Below are positions 43,447 to 54,394 of a stretch of DNA of 64,000 nt, in pieces. Position 1 is the first letter of the stretch. Every line of letters starts with the position of its first letter. Origin of the DNA: Reticulitermes speratus (taxonomy: Eukaryota > Arthropoda > Insecta > Blattodea > Rhinotermitidae). Both the position numbers and the translations under genes were made by a program. A model generated the notes under the pieces. That model did no database searches, was not told where the DNA came from, and saw nothing but the letters and a program-made list of their open reading frames with translations. Where the stretch lies: the NCBI GenBank assembly GCA_021186555.1, contig JAJKFL010000237.1, forward strand, positions 42,082,483 to 42,146,482, in the 5' to 3' direction.

Positions 43447-44369
43447 CTGTGGTCTTCTGGGTAATTACACGGCGTCGTGTGGTAATTATTTACCGACGTT
43501 TCGGGACAACGTATCGGTCCCATCTTCACGGATCAAGATTCCAAGTAGGAAAGCTTTCCTGCTTGGAATCTTGACCCATTAATTACACGGCGTCGTGTGG
43601 TAATTATTTACCGACGTTTCGGGACAACGTATCGGTCCCATCTTCACGGATCAAGATTCCAAGTAGGAAAGCTTTCCTACTTGGAATCTTGACCCATTAA
43701 TTACACGGCGTCGTGTGGTAATTATTTACCGACGTTTCGGGACAACGTATCGGTCCCATCTTCACGGATCAAGATTTCAAGTAGGAAAGCTTTCCTACTT
43801 GGAATCTTGACCCATTAATTACACGGCGTCGTGTGGTAATTATTTACCGACGTTTCGGGACAATATATCGGTCCCATCTTCACGGATCCAGACTCCAAGT
43901 AGGAAAGCTTTCTTACTTGGAATCTTGACCCATTAATTACACGGCGTCGTGTGGTAATTATTTACCGACGTTTCGGGACAATATATCGGTCCCATCTTCA
44001 CGGATCCAGACTCCAAGTAGGAAAGCTTTCTTACTTGGAATCTTGACCCATTAATTACACGGCGTCGTGTGGTAATTATTTACCGACGTTTCGGGACAAT
44101 ATATCGGTCCCATCTTCACGGATCCAGACTCCAAGTAGGAAAGCTTTCTTACTTGGAATCTTGACCCATTAATTACACGGCGTGGTGTGGTAATTATTTA
44201 CCGACGTTTCGGGACAACGTATCGGTCCCATCTTCACGGATCAAGATTGCAAGTAGGAAAAGCTTTCCTACTTGGAATCTTGACCCGTGAAGATGGGACC
44301 GATACGTTGTCCCGAAACGTCGGTAAATAATTACCACACGACGCCGTGTAACTACCCAGAAGACCACAG
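43447..44369. mobile_element. Fold-back element with 85-bp inverted ends and internal 118-bp repeats
   Basis: The left end CTGTGGTCTTCTGGGTAATT... (43447-43531) is the inverse of the right end ...CTACCCAGAAGACCACAG (44285-44369). Between them the 118-bp unit repeats about seven times, starting at 43464 and 43582. Each unit holds a 34-bp perfect palindrome centred on GGAAAGCTTTCC, and CCGACGTTTCGGGAC ... GGTCCCATCTTCACGG. In the opposite orientation the latter reads TGAAGA - GGGAC stem - GTCCC - GAAACGTC, like the hammerhead-like folds, but with G for C at the first core position. No protein is encoded. Confidence 0.85.
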
Positions 44370-44640
44370 ATTTCATCAACATCGCGGCGGAAGCCTAAAA
44401 TCAAGGTTAAACAAAGAACCATCTCAATAACTAACTAACTAACTAACTAACGAAACAGAGCCCCGTTCTTGGAGCCCACCAAGCTTTCTATTCAGTAGGT
44501 ACCTGGGGGCGATATCCCTGGCTGCAAATCGGTCAGATAAACACTCACCTTCATGTAGTCCAGAGGTTAAGAATAAGTGGAGTTACACCTCCACTCCCCT
44601 ATACGCGCTTCATGGCAAGCACAGAAGCAACTTTGCCTTT
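44370..44640 (+). mobile_element. Spacer with AACT microsatellite and partial SINE body
   Basis: (AACT)n lies at 44427-44450. At 44505-44625 the blocks CACTCACCTTCATGTAGTCC, GAGGTTAAGAATAAGTGGAG and TCATGGCAAGCACAG follow the family E body. No head is seen. Confidence 0.45.
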
Positions 44641-44645
44641 TACTA

Positions 44646-44840
44646 AACCTCACAGTAAACACACTGCATCTTTATTATAAAGATTACCCGGCTAACCTTT
44701 TTTTTTAGTTTAATCACTATTGTCAGAGTCATGCAAAACATATAGATGTATTGTGTAGGGAAAATTGTGGGATTTGTGTAATTTTAAAGCAGGTGGTACG
44801 TATAGCTACCGCCGTGCTGTGAGAGGTTATTTCTGATTCG
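44646..44840 (+). mobile_element. Old diverged copy of the 114-bp-repeat element
   Basis: CAGTAAACACACTGCATCT, TGCAAAACATATAGATG, GTGTAGGGAAAATTGTGGGA and GGTGGTACGTATAGCTACC follow the order unit-end, tail of the intact copies. It is a single unit and strongly diverged. Confidence 0.5.
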
Positions 44841-45743
44841 TGCTGTAATCTCCGCGTAGATTGGAGCGTTACAAGAGGAGTGGAGATTGTGAGTTCTTCC
44901 TAGAACTTGTTAATTATATCCCGTTTGTTTCCACCTTCATGTACACAGAGGGCTGTAAAGAAGGAGTGAAGCCGAGGCTTTTAATTACGTAGCCGGCAGA
45001 CATGTCATTGCTAATGTAACTTTGCTACAAGTTGTGATGTGCGTTGTAGCTATAGCCGTGCGTAGTGCAAGACAGTGACGTAAGGAGCACACACTGTCAG
45101 CGTAGCAACTTTACTGCCTGCCGTCCTCCCCCCCTCTACCCCCCACCTTGTCACTCCTCACACATTTCTTTCCCTTGTTTTTATCTCTTAAACTGGTTGC
45201 GTATAAAACGACACTGCTGTCGTTGAAAAGTTGTTGCATAAAAAGAGGTTAGTAAAGCTGAAACAACTGACGTAACTGTAAGATAATATTATACTGAACA
45301 TTTAACATGCTCTGTATATGCCTTAAGGTACAACGGTAATTATTTATACCCGCTGCGTTAAGATTAAGAAACTCTGCATATTTATGTACAAGGTTTATCT
45401 GTTTCATATATTTCATACAATAAACAGATTTGTCCCACAGTATAAATAACAGTTTGGCCTGTGTAAGTGTGACATTGTGTGTTTACTTCGCGGTCGGAGT
45501 GGAACGTTTGGCTGTTACAATGGCTGTACAGCACGACAGTTAAATGGTGAGTCATTACAGCGTTGAATGCAGCTCATTTATTCCATCGAAGTGTCATTAC
45601 ATGTCGACATAATTGCCACTGTTTGTTTCGTTTGTTTCATCTTGCAACAAGTTTGAATGTGTAGTGTCTGTGACTACCATGCTTCATGCTTGAAAGTTTG
45701 AACTCTTTAAAAACTAAGACTACGTGAATTATATATAAAGACC
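44841..45743. other. Spacer without recognisable gene
   Basis: About 900 bp with no supportable frame. GTGTGTTTACTTCGCGGTCG near 45477 resembles the reverse of the 114-bp unit start (GCGCAGTAAACACAC), another possible fragment. Confidence 0.4.
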
Positions 45744-46165
45744 CAATCCGTACCGCGCAGTAAACACACTCCGTCTCAGTTATACAAACCAGTCAGTTAA
45801 TGCTGTACAGTGAAATAATCGCTGTTTGTTCTGAGATCCACACAAAACACATAAATACAGTCCGTACCGCGCAGTAAACACACTCCGTCTCAGTTATACA
45901 AACCAGTCAGTTAATGTTGTACAGTGAAATAATCGCTGTTTGTTTTGAGATCCACACAAAACACATAAATACAGTCCGTACCGCGCAGTAAACACACTCC
46001 GTCTCAGTTATACAAACCAGTCAGTTAATGTTGTACAGTGAAATAATCGCTGTTTGTTCTGAGATCCACACAAAACACATAAATACACTGTGTGGGCAGA
46101 ACGTAGGATTTGTGAATGTTAAACGTGGTGGTACATATAGTAACCACTGGGCTTTGGAGGGTTAA
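45744..46165 (+). repeat. 114-bp tandem array C, 3 copies, with element tail
   Basis: Three units (45744, 45858, 45972) are followed by the tail GTGTGGGCAGAACGTAGGAT ... TAACCACTGGGCTTTGGAGG ending GTTAA at 46165. Upstream, GAACTCTTTAAAAACTAAGA (about 45699) could be the other decayed end. Confidence 0.93.
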
Positions 46166-46184
46166 TATACATTGTACATAAATA

Positions 46185-47325
46185 CAGTCCGTACCGCGCA
46201 GTAAACACACTCCGTCTCAGTTATACAAACCAGTCAGTTAATGCTGTACAGTGAAATAATCGCTGTTTGTTCTGAGATCCACACAAAACACATAAATACA
46301 GTCCGTACCGCGCAGTAAACACACTCCGTCTCAGTTATACAAACCAGTCAGTTAATGTTGTACAGTGAAATAATCGCTGTTTGTTCTGAGATCCACACAA
46401 AACACATAAATACAGTCCGTACCGCGCAGTAAACACACTCCGTCTCAGTTATACAAACCAGTCAGTTAATGTCGTACAGTGAAATAATCGCTGTTTGTTC
46501 TGAGATCCACACAAAACACATAAATACAGTCCGTACCGCGCAGTAAACACCCCTCCGTCTCAGTTATACAAACCAGTCAGTTAATGCTGTACAGTGAAAT
46601 AATCGCTGTTTGTTCTGAGATCCACACAAAACACATAAATACAGTCCGTACCGCGCAGTAAACACACTCCGTCTCAGTTATACAAACCAGTCAGTTAATG
46701 TTGTACAGTGAAATAATCGCTGTTTGTTCTGAGATCCACACAAAACACATAAATACAGTCCGTACCGCGCAGTAAACACACTCCGTCTCAGTTATACAAA
46801 CCAGTCAGTTAATGTCGTACAGTGAAATAATCGCTGTTTGTTCTGAGATCCACACAAAACACATAAATACAGTCCGTACCGCGCAGTAAACACACTCCGT
46901 CTCAGTTATACAAACCAGTCAGTTAATGCTGTACAGTGAAATAATCGCTGTTTGTTCTGAGATCCACACAAAACACATAAATACAGTCCGTACCGCGCAG
47001 TAAACACACTCCGTCTCAGTTATACAAACCAGTCAGTTAATGCTGTACAGTGAAATAATCGCTGTTTGTTCTGAGATCCACACAAAACACATAAATACAG
47101 TCCGTACCGCGCAGTAAACACACTCCGTCTCAGTTATACAAACCAGTCAGTTAATGCTGTACAGTGAAATAATCGCTGTTTGTTCTGAGATCCACACAAA
47201 ACACATAAATACAGTCCGTACCGCGCAGTAAACACACTCCGTCTCAGTTATACAAACCAGTCAGTTAATGCTGTACAGTGAAATAATCGCTGTTTGTTCT
47301 GAGATCCACACAAAACACATAAATA
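46185..47325 (+). repeat. 114-bp tandem array D, 10 copies
   Basis: Ten units, then the tail to about 47405. The variable site after CAGTTAATG reads CT, TT, TC, CT, TT, TC, then CT four times, so a 3-unit (342-bp) block is duplicated. One unit has CACCCCTCCG near 46549. Confidence 0.96.
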
Positions 47326-47405
47326 CATTGTGTGTGTAGAACGTAGAATTTGTGAATGTTAAACATGGTGGTACATATAATAACCACCTGGCTGTGGGGG
47401 TTAAA

Positions 47406-48426
47406 GAAGCATTTCCATTAACCGTTGCAAAGACACATGGAGGCCAATTTTTTATCAACGATGCATTTTTTCCTGTAAGATTTATACGTTTGGTGATAAT
47501 TTAAATTACAGTGTATTTGCGTTGTGTTATCTCTGTGATTTCATAACCGTTGGACTAATTTTGATCAAATTGAGTACTAGAGGTCATTGTTCCTTCTGCT
47601 GTTTGTAATTTGTAGTCACGAATTGAAACTGTGGAGGTAACTAACTCACCAGAAATGTCGCTCGGTGCGTGCCAACGCCCAAACTTACGTTAGACTTAAG
47701 TTAAAGTTTCTTTGCAAAGTTTTATGTCAGCTATTCGTGTTCCGTGTTGAGTTGTGTATGAAAATAAAGCAGAGGAATTGTAGATTACTGCACTGTCATT
47801 TGGTTCTATTGCAGATCTCTCTGTTTTAGTTCATTCATCATCGTACATTTATTGCCCGTCAGTAACCCGCTTCCGCCTTATTAGGATGCACAATAGGATA
47901 GGATAGGATACCAGATGGGTGCATCCTATGTTACTATCGATCCTACACTGTCGCGTTCTGATATTAATAACTCCAACAGATGTGGTAAGAGCTCGCGTTG
48001 AATAAGACGGCGCTATAATTCTGTAGACCAAACCGTCAGGCATTCAAGAAGTTTACGGCGCCTTGTGTTATTAACGTGTTTACACGACGCCGACGCAAAG
48101 CCTTATCTAAGATCAACTGCTTCCATTTCAGGCCCTTGTACCATATTTATTTGTTAATTTTAGAAATGTCTTACGGCCTGTAGTTGCGAAGTTTTCTTGT
48201 TCGATGAGGCTTTTCGATCACATGAAATTCCAATATCTTCCAAACGTGCTACATGTTCCGCCCAACACATCCTCCTAGATTTTATCATCTTAAATGTTAT
48301 TTTAATAAGGAAAACTTCACTGATAGCAACATAGCAAAAATTTTGTATTATCTTTACCGTGCATTTTTAACAAATCACAAATCACACAACAACCAAATGC
48401 ACTATAATTTCACTTTTCATTCTTTA
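47406..48426. other. Spacer without recognisable gene
   Basis: About 1 kb. GGATA repeats four times near 47893. No gene is supported on either strand. Confidence 0.4.
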
Positions 48427-48473
48427 ACCCCTACACATGTTTCGACCTTTACAAGGCCATCTTCAGGGGCTCG
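48427..48473 (-). ncRNA. Hammerhead-ribozyme-like fold (locus 4), best match
   Basis: Minus strand: CTGAAGA (48460-48466), then T, stem GGCCTT-GTA-AAGGTC with one G-U pair, then GAAA (48440-48443), then CATGTGTA and GGGG. AC/GU can form a 2-bp stem III with loop AUGU and leave GUA as the cleavage triplet. CCC/GGG flanks form a short stem I. Except for the extra T this meets the type I hammerhead order. Confidence 0.4.
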
Positions 48474-48599
48474 TAAACTTTACGATTTGAGATACCAAAT
48501 ATTTATTTTATTACCAAGTGCTTTCTTGTAATAGGGACGGCATTTTATGAATTAAAATATATTTGTTACAGATAAATATTATATTTTGTTTATTCCCGC

Positions 48600-49170
48600 T
48601 TCAGTGATGATAGTTATGGGTGTGGAACTTGGTCTGTCACATTAAGCTGGGGACATATGCCGTTGTTACAGAATACGGTGCTGAGAGAGATATTTGGGGC
48701 TAAAAGGGAGTAAGTGACAGCAGACTGGAGAAGACTGCATAATGAGGAGCTTTATGATCTGTACTGCTCACTGAATATTATTGGGGTGATCAATTCGAGA
48801 AGAATGAGATTGGGGAGACATGTAGCACGTATGGTAATCAAATAAAGAAGGAGATGGAGTGGGGGTATTTGGCACGTATGGGAGAAAAGAGAAATACGTA
48901 CAGAGATTTGGTGGAGGACATCTGAAGGAAGGAGGCAACTTGATAGACCTGGACGTAGATGTGGGGGACAGATTAAAATCGATATTCAAGAAATAGGGAT
49001 GGCAGAGCGTTAACTGGGTTGATCTGGCTCAGGATAGAGCTGTTGTGAGTGCGGTAATGAACCTTCGGGTTCCATAAAACGCGGGGAATTTCTTGACCAG
49101 CTGACGACCTGTTAGCTTCTCAAGAAGGACTGTGCTGGGTGGAGTTAGTTAGTTAGTTAGTTAGTTTAGT
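48600..49170 (+). pseudogene. Decayed LINE C-terminus with 3' region and (GTTA)n tail
   Basis: Translation with frame changes gives KRE, VTADWRRLHNEELYDLYC, SLNIIGVINSRRMRLGRHVA, then phrases like GEKRNTYRDLVEDI, and [20 protein letters not shown]. The conserved 3' region (about 49050-49135) and GGAGTTAGTTAGTTAGTTAG (49139 on) follow. It is the most readable remnant of LINE family X. Confidence 0.7.
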
Positions 49171-49640
49171 AATGATAAATTTTACGTTACATGTTTTGTC
49201 CGTTAGAACCCGTCATTGGTATCCAGACCCCGATAACACATCGTGGCGCCATGAGACGTGACACCGTGTCGATTGGTAGTCTGGTACAAATTTTTCGGAG
49301 GAGCATTCGCCTCTAGTGTAAAGCTAAGTCGTCTGTCGTAAAGACAGACAGCAGCTGTTCCGCCCCCAAACGTTGGTACCTCTGTACCGAAATATGGGGT
49401 TTTGTATCCTTGAAAGCTGTAATGTTGGTAGACTGGTTGTGCTTGGGAAGAGTATTTGGGTCTAGGAGGGAAGAACGGCTGGCTACAGACAGAAGGAAGT
49501 TTTATGTTGAACAGCTTAGCGGTTTGTGACCTACAGAAAGTGTGACCTATTTGGCTAAAGACACAAATTTATAAGTTACTGGTTGTGTAATTTTCTCCAG
49601 CTTCCTGCTAATGTCTCCTATTTCGTAATGGAGTGTTCAA
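49171..49640. other. Spacer, possible fold-back remnant
   Basis: GACGTGACACCGTGTCGATT near 49255 matches the GTGACACCGTGTCGTTAG near 62906 inside a fold-back element. No gene is seen. Confidence 0.35.
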
Positions 49641-50050
49641 TTACCAAATCCATGTAGCAGAATCCGCCTTCAGAAGCTGCTAGTTATTCAGCTAGTCAAG
49701 AAATTACCGCATTTTGTAGAATCCGAATTTTCATTACCGCGTTCAATTCCCCGCTACTTATCCCTACTGTCAGCCTCTCCAGCCCACTTTACCATTCTAT
49801 TTCCTAAACATCTGTTCTAATATTATCCTCCCAACTAGGCCTGAGCGCTATAAGTGGTCTGTTTTTTGTCAGATTTCCCTCTCAATATCCTGCATGCACT
49901 TATCTTCTCCCCTAGTCGTGCCACATGCTCCGCCCATCTCATTCACTCTAATAGCACAGGGTATGAAGCCTCTCAATGTGTGATTTTCTCCAGTTTGCCT
50001 TTGCCTTCTCCCTCTCAGGAAGTAACAGGAGACTGGAACGTTGAACTGGA
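49641..50050 (-). pseudogene. Decayed LINE C-terminus, reverse orientation
   Basis: The 3' region lies at 49641-49770 (CATGTAGCAGAATCCGCCTT, reversed). It is preceded, on the minus strand, by coding remnants such as RVNEMGGACGTTRGEDKCMQ. It belongs to the same family X and points towards the copy at 48600, so the two 3' ends face each other. Confidence 0.55.
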
Positions 50051-50416
50051 GTTTTAAATCCACAGTATATCCTGTGACGCTCTCTGTGTCCCCCTCTGGA
50101 TGCTACCTCCGTTGCTTTTGATCAATCTCAACAAATTTCTATTTCCCCTCTCTTGAAGCCTCCCAGTGGATCGTAAAAGGGAGAGTTTAACGGTACAGAA
50201 TAAATTGTACGTGGCTCTGTAAGAAACTGGTGTAGTGACGTAAGGAAACGTAAGCTGACATGTGCTGTGCTGACTGTGCTGTGCTGACTGTGCGGACGGA
50301 CTGCAGCGTGTGTTTACACTGAGAGGCTGTAGAGTGCGGCACTGTGCGTGGCTGTGTGAGGGGAGGGACGGGTGAGGAGAAAAGAGAAACCAATAATAAG
50401 GGAAATGTCCACAAAG
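50051..50416. other. Spacer without recognisable gene
   Basis: About 370 bp. GTGCTGTGCTGACTGTG forms a short local duplication near 50262-50290. Confidence 0.4.
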
Positions 50417-53400
50417 CTTCTGGCCGTTCGCTGTGTTACTGTCCATAGATCCTACGACTTCTGGCGCGTTCGCTGTGTTACTGTCCATAGATCCTACACA
50501 CTTCTGGCGCGTTCGCTGTGTTACTGTCCATAGATCCTACGACTTCTGGCGCGTTCGCTTTGTTACTGTTCATAGATCCTACGACTTCTGGAGCGTTCGC
50601 TGTGTTACTGTCCATAGATCCTACGACTTCTGGCGCGTTCGCTGTGTTACTGTCCATAAATCCTACGACTTCTGGCGCGTTCGCTGTGTTACTGTCCATA
50701 GATCCTACGACTTCTGGCGCGTTCGCTGTGTTACTGTCCATAGATCCTACGACTTCTGGCGCGTTCGCTGTGTTACTGTTCATAGATCCTACGACTTCTG
50801 ACGCGTTCGCTGTGTTACTGTCCACAGATCCTACGACTTCTGGCGCGTTCGCTGTGTTACTGTCCATAGATCCTACGACTTCTGGCGCGTTCGCTGTGTT
50901 ACTGTTCATAGATCCTACGACTTCTGGCGCGTTCGCTGTGTTACTGTCCATAGATCCTACGACTTCTGGCGCGTTCGCTGTGTTACTGTCCATAGATCCT
51001 ACGACTTCTGGCGCGTTCGCTGTGTTACTGTTCATAGATCCTACGACTTCTGGCGCGTTCGCTGTGTTACTGTCCATAGATCCTACGACTTCTGGCGCGT
51101 TCGCTGTGTTACTGTCCATAGATCCTACGACTTCTGGCGCGTTCGCTGTGTTACTGTCCATAGATCCTACGACTTCTGGCGCGTTCGCTGTGTTACTGTC
51201 CATAGATCCTACGACTTCTGGCGCGTTCGCTTTGTTACTGTTCATAGATCCTACGACTTCTGGAGCGTTCGCTGTGTTACTGTCCATAGATCCTACGAAT
51301 TCTGGCGCGTTCGCTGTGTTACTGTCCATAAATCCTACGACTTCTGGCGCGTTCGCTGTGTTACTGTCCATAGATCCTACGACTTCTGGCGCGTTCGCTG
51401 TGTTACTGTCCATAGATCCTACGACTTCTGGCGCGTTCGCTGTGTTACTGTTCATAGATCCTACGACTTCTGACGCGTTCGCTGTGTTACTGTCCACAGA
51501 TCCTACGACTTCTGGCGCGTTCGCTGTGTTACTGTCCATAGATCCTACGACTTCTGGCGCGTTCGCTGTGTTACTGTTCATAGATCCTACGACTTCTGGC
51601 GCGTTCGCTGTGTTACTGTCCATAGATCCTACGACTTCTGGCGCGTTCGCTGTGTTACTGTCCATAGATCCTACGACTTCTGGCGCGTTCGCTGTGTTAC
51701 TGTTCATAGATCCTACGACTTCTGGCGCGTTCGCTGTGTTACTGTCCATAGATCCTACGACTTCTGGCGCGTTCGCTGTGTTACTGTCCATAGATCCTAC
51801 GACTTCTGGCGCGTTCGCTGTGTTACTGTTCATAGATCCTACGACTTCTGACGCGTTCGCTGTGTTACTGTCCACAGATCCTACGACTTCTGGCGCTTTC
51901 GCTGTGTTACTGTCCATAGATCCTACGACTTCTGGCGCGTTCGCTGTGTTACTGTTCATAGATCCTACGACTTCTGGAGCGTTCGCTGTGTTACTGTCCA
52001 TAGATCCTACGAATTCTGGCGCGTTCGCTGTGTTACTGTCCATAAATCCTACGACTTCTGGCGCGTTCGCTGTGTTAATGTCCACAGATCCTACGACTTC
52101 TGGCGCGTTCGCTGTGTTACTATCCATAGATCCTACGACTTCTGGCGCGTTCGCTGTGTTACTGTTCATAGATCCTACGACTTCTGGCGCGTTCGCTGTG
52201 TTACTGTCCATAGATCCTACGACTTCTGGCTCGTTCGCTGTGTTACTGTCCATAGATCCTACGACTTCTGGCGCGTTCGCTGTGTTACTGTCCATAAATC
52301 CTACGACTTCTGGCGCGTTCGCTGTGTTACTGTCCATAGATCCTACGACTTCTGGCGCGTTCGCTGTGTTACTGTCCATAGATCCTAAGACTTCTGGCGC
52401 GTTCGCTGTGTTACTGTTCATAGATCCTACGACTTCTGGCGCTTTCGCTGTGTTACTGTCCATAGATCCTACGACTTCTGGCGCGTTCGCTGTGTTACTG
52501 TCCACAGATCCTAAGACTTCTGGCGCGTTCGCTGTGTTACTGTTCATAGATCCTACGACTTCTGGCGCTTTCGCTGTGTTACTGTCCACAGATCCTACGG
52601 CTTCTGGCGCTTTCGCTGTGTTACTGTCCACAGATCCTAAGACTTCTGGCGCGTTCGCTGTGTTACTGTTCATAGATCCTACGACTTCTGTCCGTTCGCT
52701 GTGTTACTGTCCATAATCCTACGACTTCTGGCGCTTTCGCTGTGTTACTGTTCATAGATCCTACGACTTCTGGCGCTTTCGCTGTGTTACTGTCCACAGA
52801 TCCTAAGACTTCTGGCGCGTTCGCTGTGTTACTGTTCATAGATCCTACGACTTCTGGCGCTTTCGCTGTGTTACTGTCCACAGATCCTAAGACTTCTGGC
52901 GCGTTCGCTGTGTTACTGTTCATAGATCCTACGACTTCTGGCGCTTTCGCTGTGTTACTGTCCATAGATCCTACGACTTCTGGCGCGTTCGCTGTGTTAC
53001 TGTCCACAGATCCTACGACTTCTGGCGCGTTCGCTGTGTTACTGTTCAATAGATCCTACGACTTCTGGCGCTTTCGCTGTGTTACTGTCCATAGATCCTA
53101 CGACTTCTGGCCGTTCGCTGTGTTACTGTTTATAGATCCGACGACTTCTGGCCGTTCGCTGTGTTACTGTCCATAGATCCTACGACTTCTGTCCGTTCGC
53201 TGTGTTACTGTCCATAGATCCTACGACTTCTGGCGCGTTTGCTGTGTTACTGTCCACAGAACCTAACACTTCTGGCGCGTTCGCTGTTACTGTCCATAGA
53301 TCCTAAGACTTCTGGCGCGTTCGCTGTGTTACTGTCCACAGATCCTAAGACTTCTGGCGCGTTCGCTCTGTTACTGTTCATAGATTCTAAGACTTCTGGC

Positions 53401-54394
53401 CGTTCGCTTTGTTACTGTCCATAAATCCTACGACTTCTGGCGCGTTCGCTGTGTTACTGTCCATAGATCCTACGACTTCTGGCGCGTTCGTTGTGTTACT
53501 ATCCACATACCTAAAACTTCTGGCGCGTTTGCTGTGTTACTGTCCACAGATCCTAACACTTCTGGCGCGTTCGTTGTGTTACTGTCCACAGATCCTAAGA
53601 CTTCTGGCGCGTTCGTTGTGTCACTGTCCACAGATCCTAAGACTTCTGGCGCGTTCGTTGTGTCACTGTCCACAGATCCTAAGACTTCTGTGCGCGTTCG
53701 CTATGTTACTGTCCACAGATCCTAAGACTTCTGGCGCGTTCGTTGTGTTACTGTCCACAGATCCTAAGACTTCTGGCGCGTTCGTTGTGTCACTGTCCAC
53801 AGATCCTAAGACTTCTGTGCGCGTTCGCTATGTTACTGTCCACAGATCCTAAGACTTCTGGCGCGTTCGTTGTGTTACTGTCCACAGATCCTAAGACTTC
53901 TGGCGCGTTCGTTGTGTCACTGTCCACAGATCCTAAGACTTCTGTGCGCGTTCGCTGTGTTACTGTCCACAGATCCTAACACTTATGGCGCGTTCGCTAT
54001 GTTACTGTCCACAGATCCTAAGACTTCTGGCGCGTTCGTTGTGTCACTGTCCACAGATCCTAAGACTTCTGGCGCGTTCGTTGTGTCACTGTCCACAGAT
54101 CCTAACACTTCTGGCGCGTTCGCTATGTTACTGTCCACAGATCCTAAGACTTCTGGCGCGTTCGTTGTGTTACTGTCCACAGATCCTAAGACTTCTGGCG
54201 CGTTCGTTGTGTCACTGTCCACATATCCTAAGACTTCTGTGCGCGTTCGCTGTGTTACTGTCCACAGATCCTAAAACTTCTGGCGCGTTCGTTGTGTTAC
54301 TGTCCACAGATCCTAAAACTTCTGGCGCGTTCGTTGTGTTACTGTCCACAGATCCTAAAACTTCTGGCGCGTTCGTTGTGTTACTGTCGCTTTA
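50417..54394. repeat. 42-bp tandem array, about 95 copies
   Basis: The unit is TGGCGCGTTCGCTGTGTTAC, TGTCCATAGATCCTACGACTTC. Because 42 is a multiple of three and neither strand has a stop in one frame, 731 and 732 codons are open on opposite strands (DSNTANAPEVVGSM and LLSIDPTTSGAFAV cycles). Diagnostic variants (CGCTTTG at 50556/51228; CTGACGCG at 50798/51470) recur 672 bp apart, so a 16-unit block is duplicated. After about 52690 units of 38-41 bp appear and the right part drifts to CCACAGATCCTAAGAC. Confidence 0.97.

Noticed and set aside
50478..52716. 731- and 732-codon frames on opposite strands as real repeat proteins
   Set aside because: Both come from the same 42-bp unit. Variation does not respect codon positions and frame is lost in the right part of the array.
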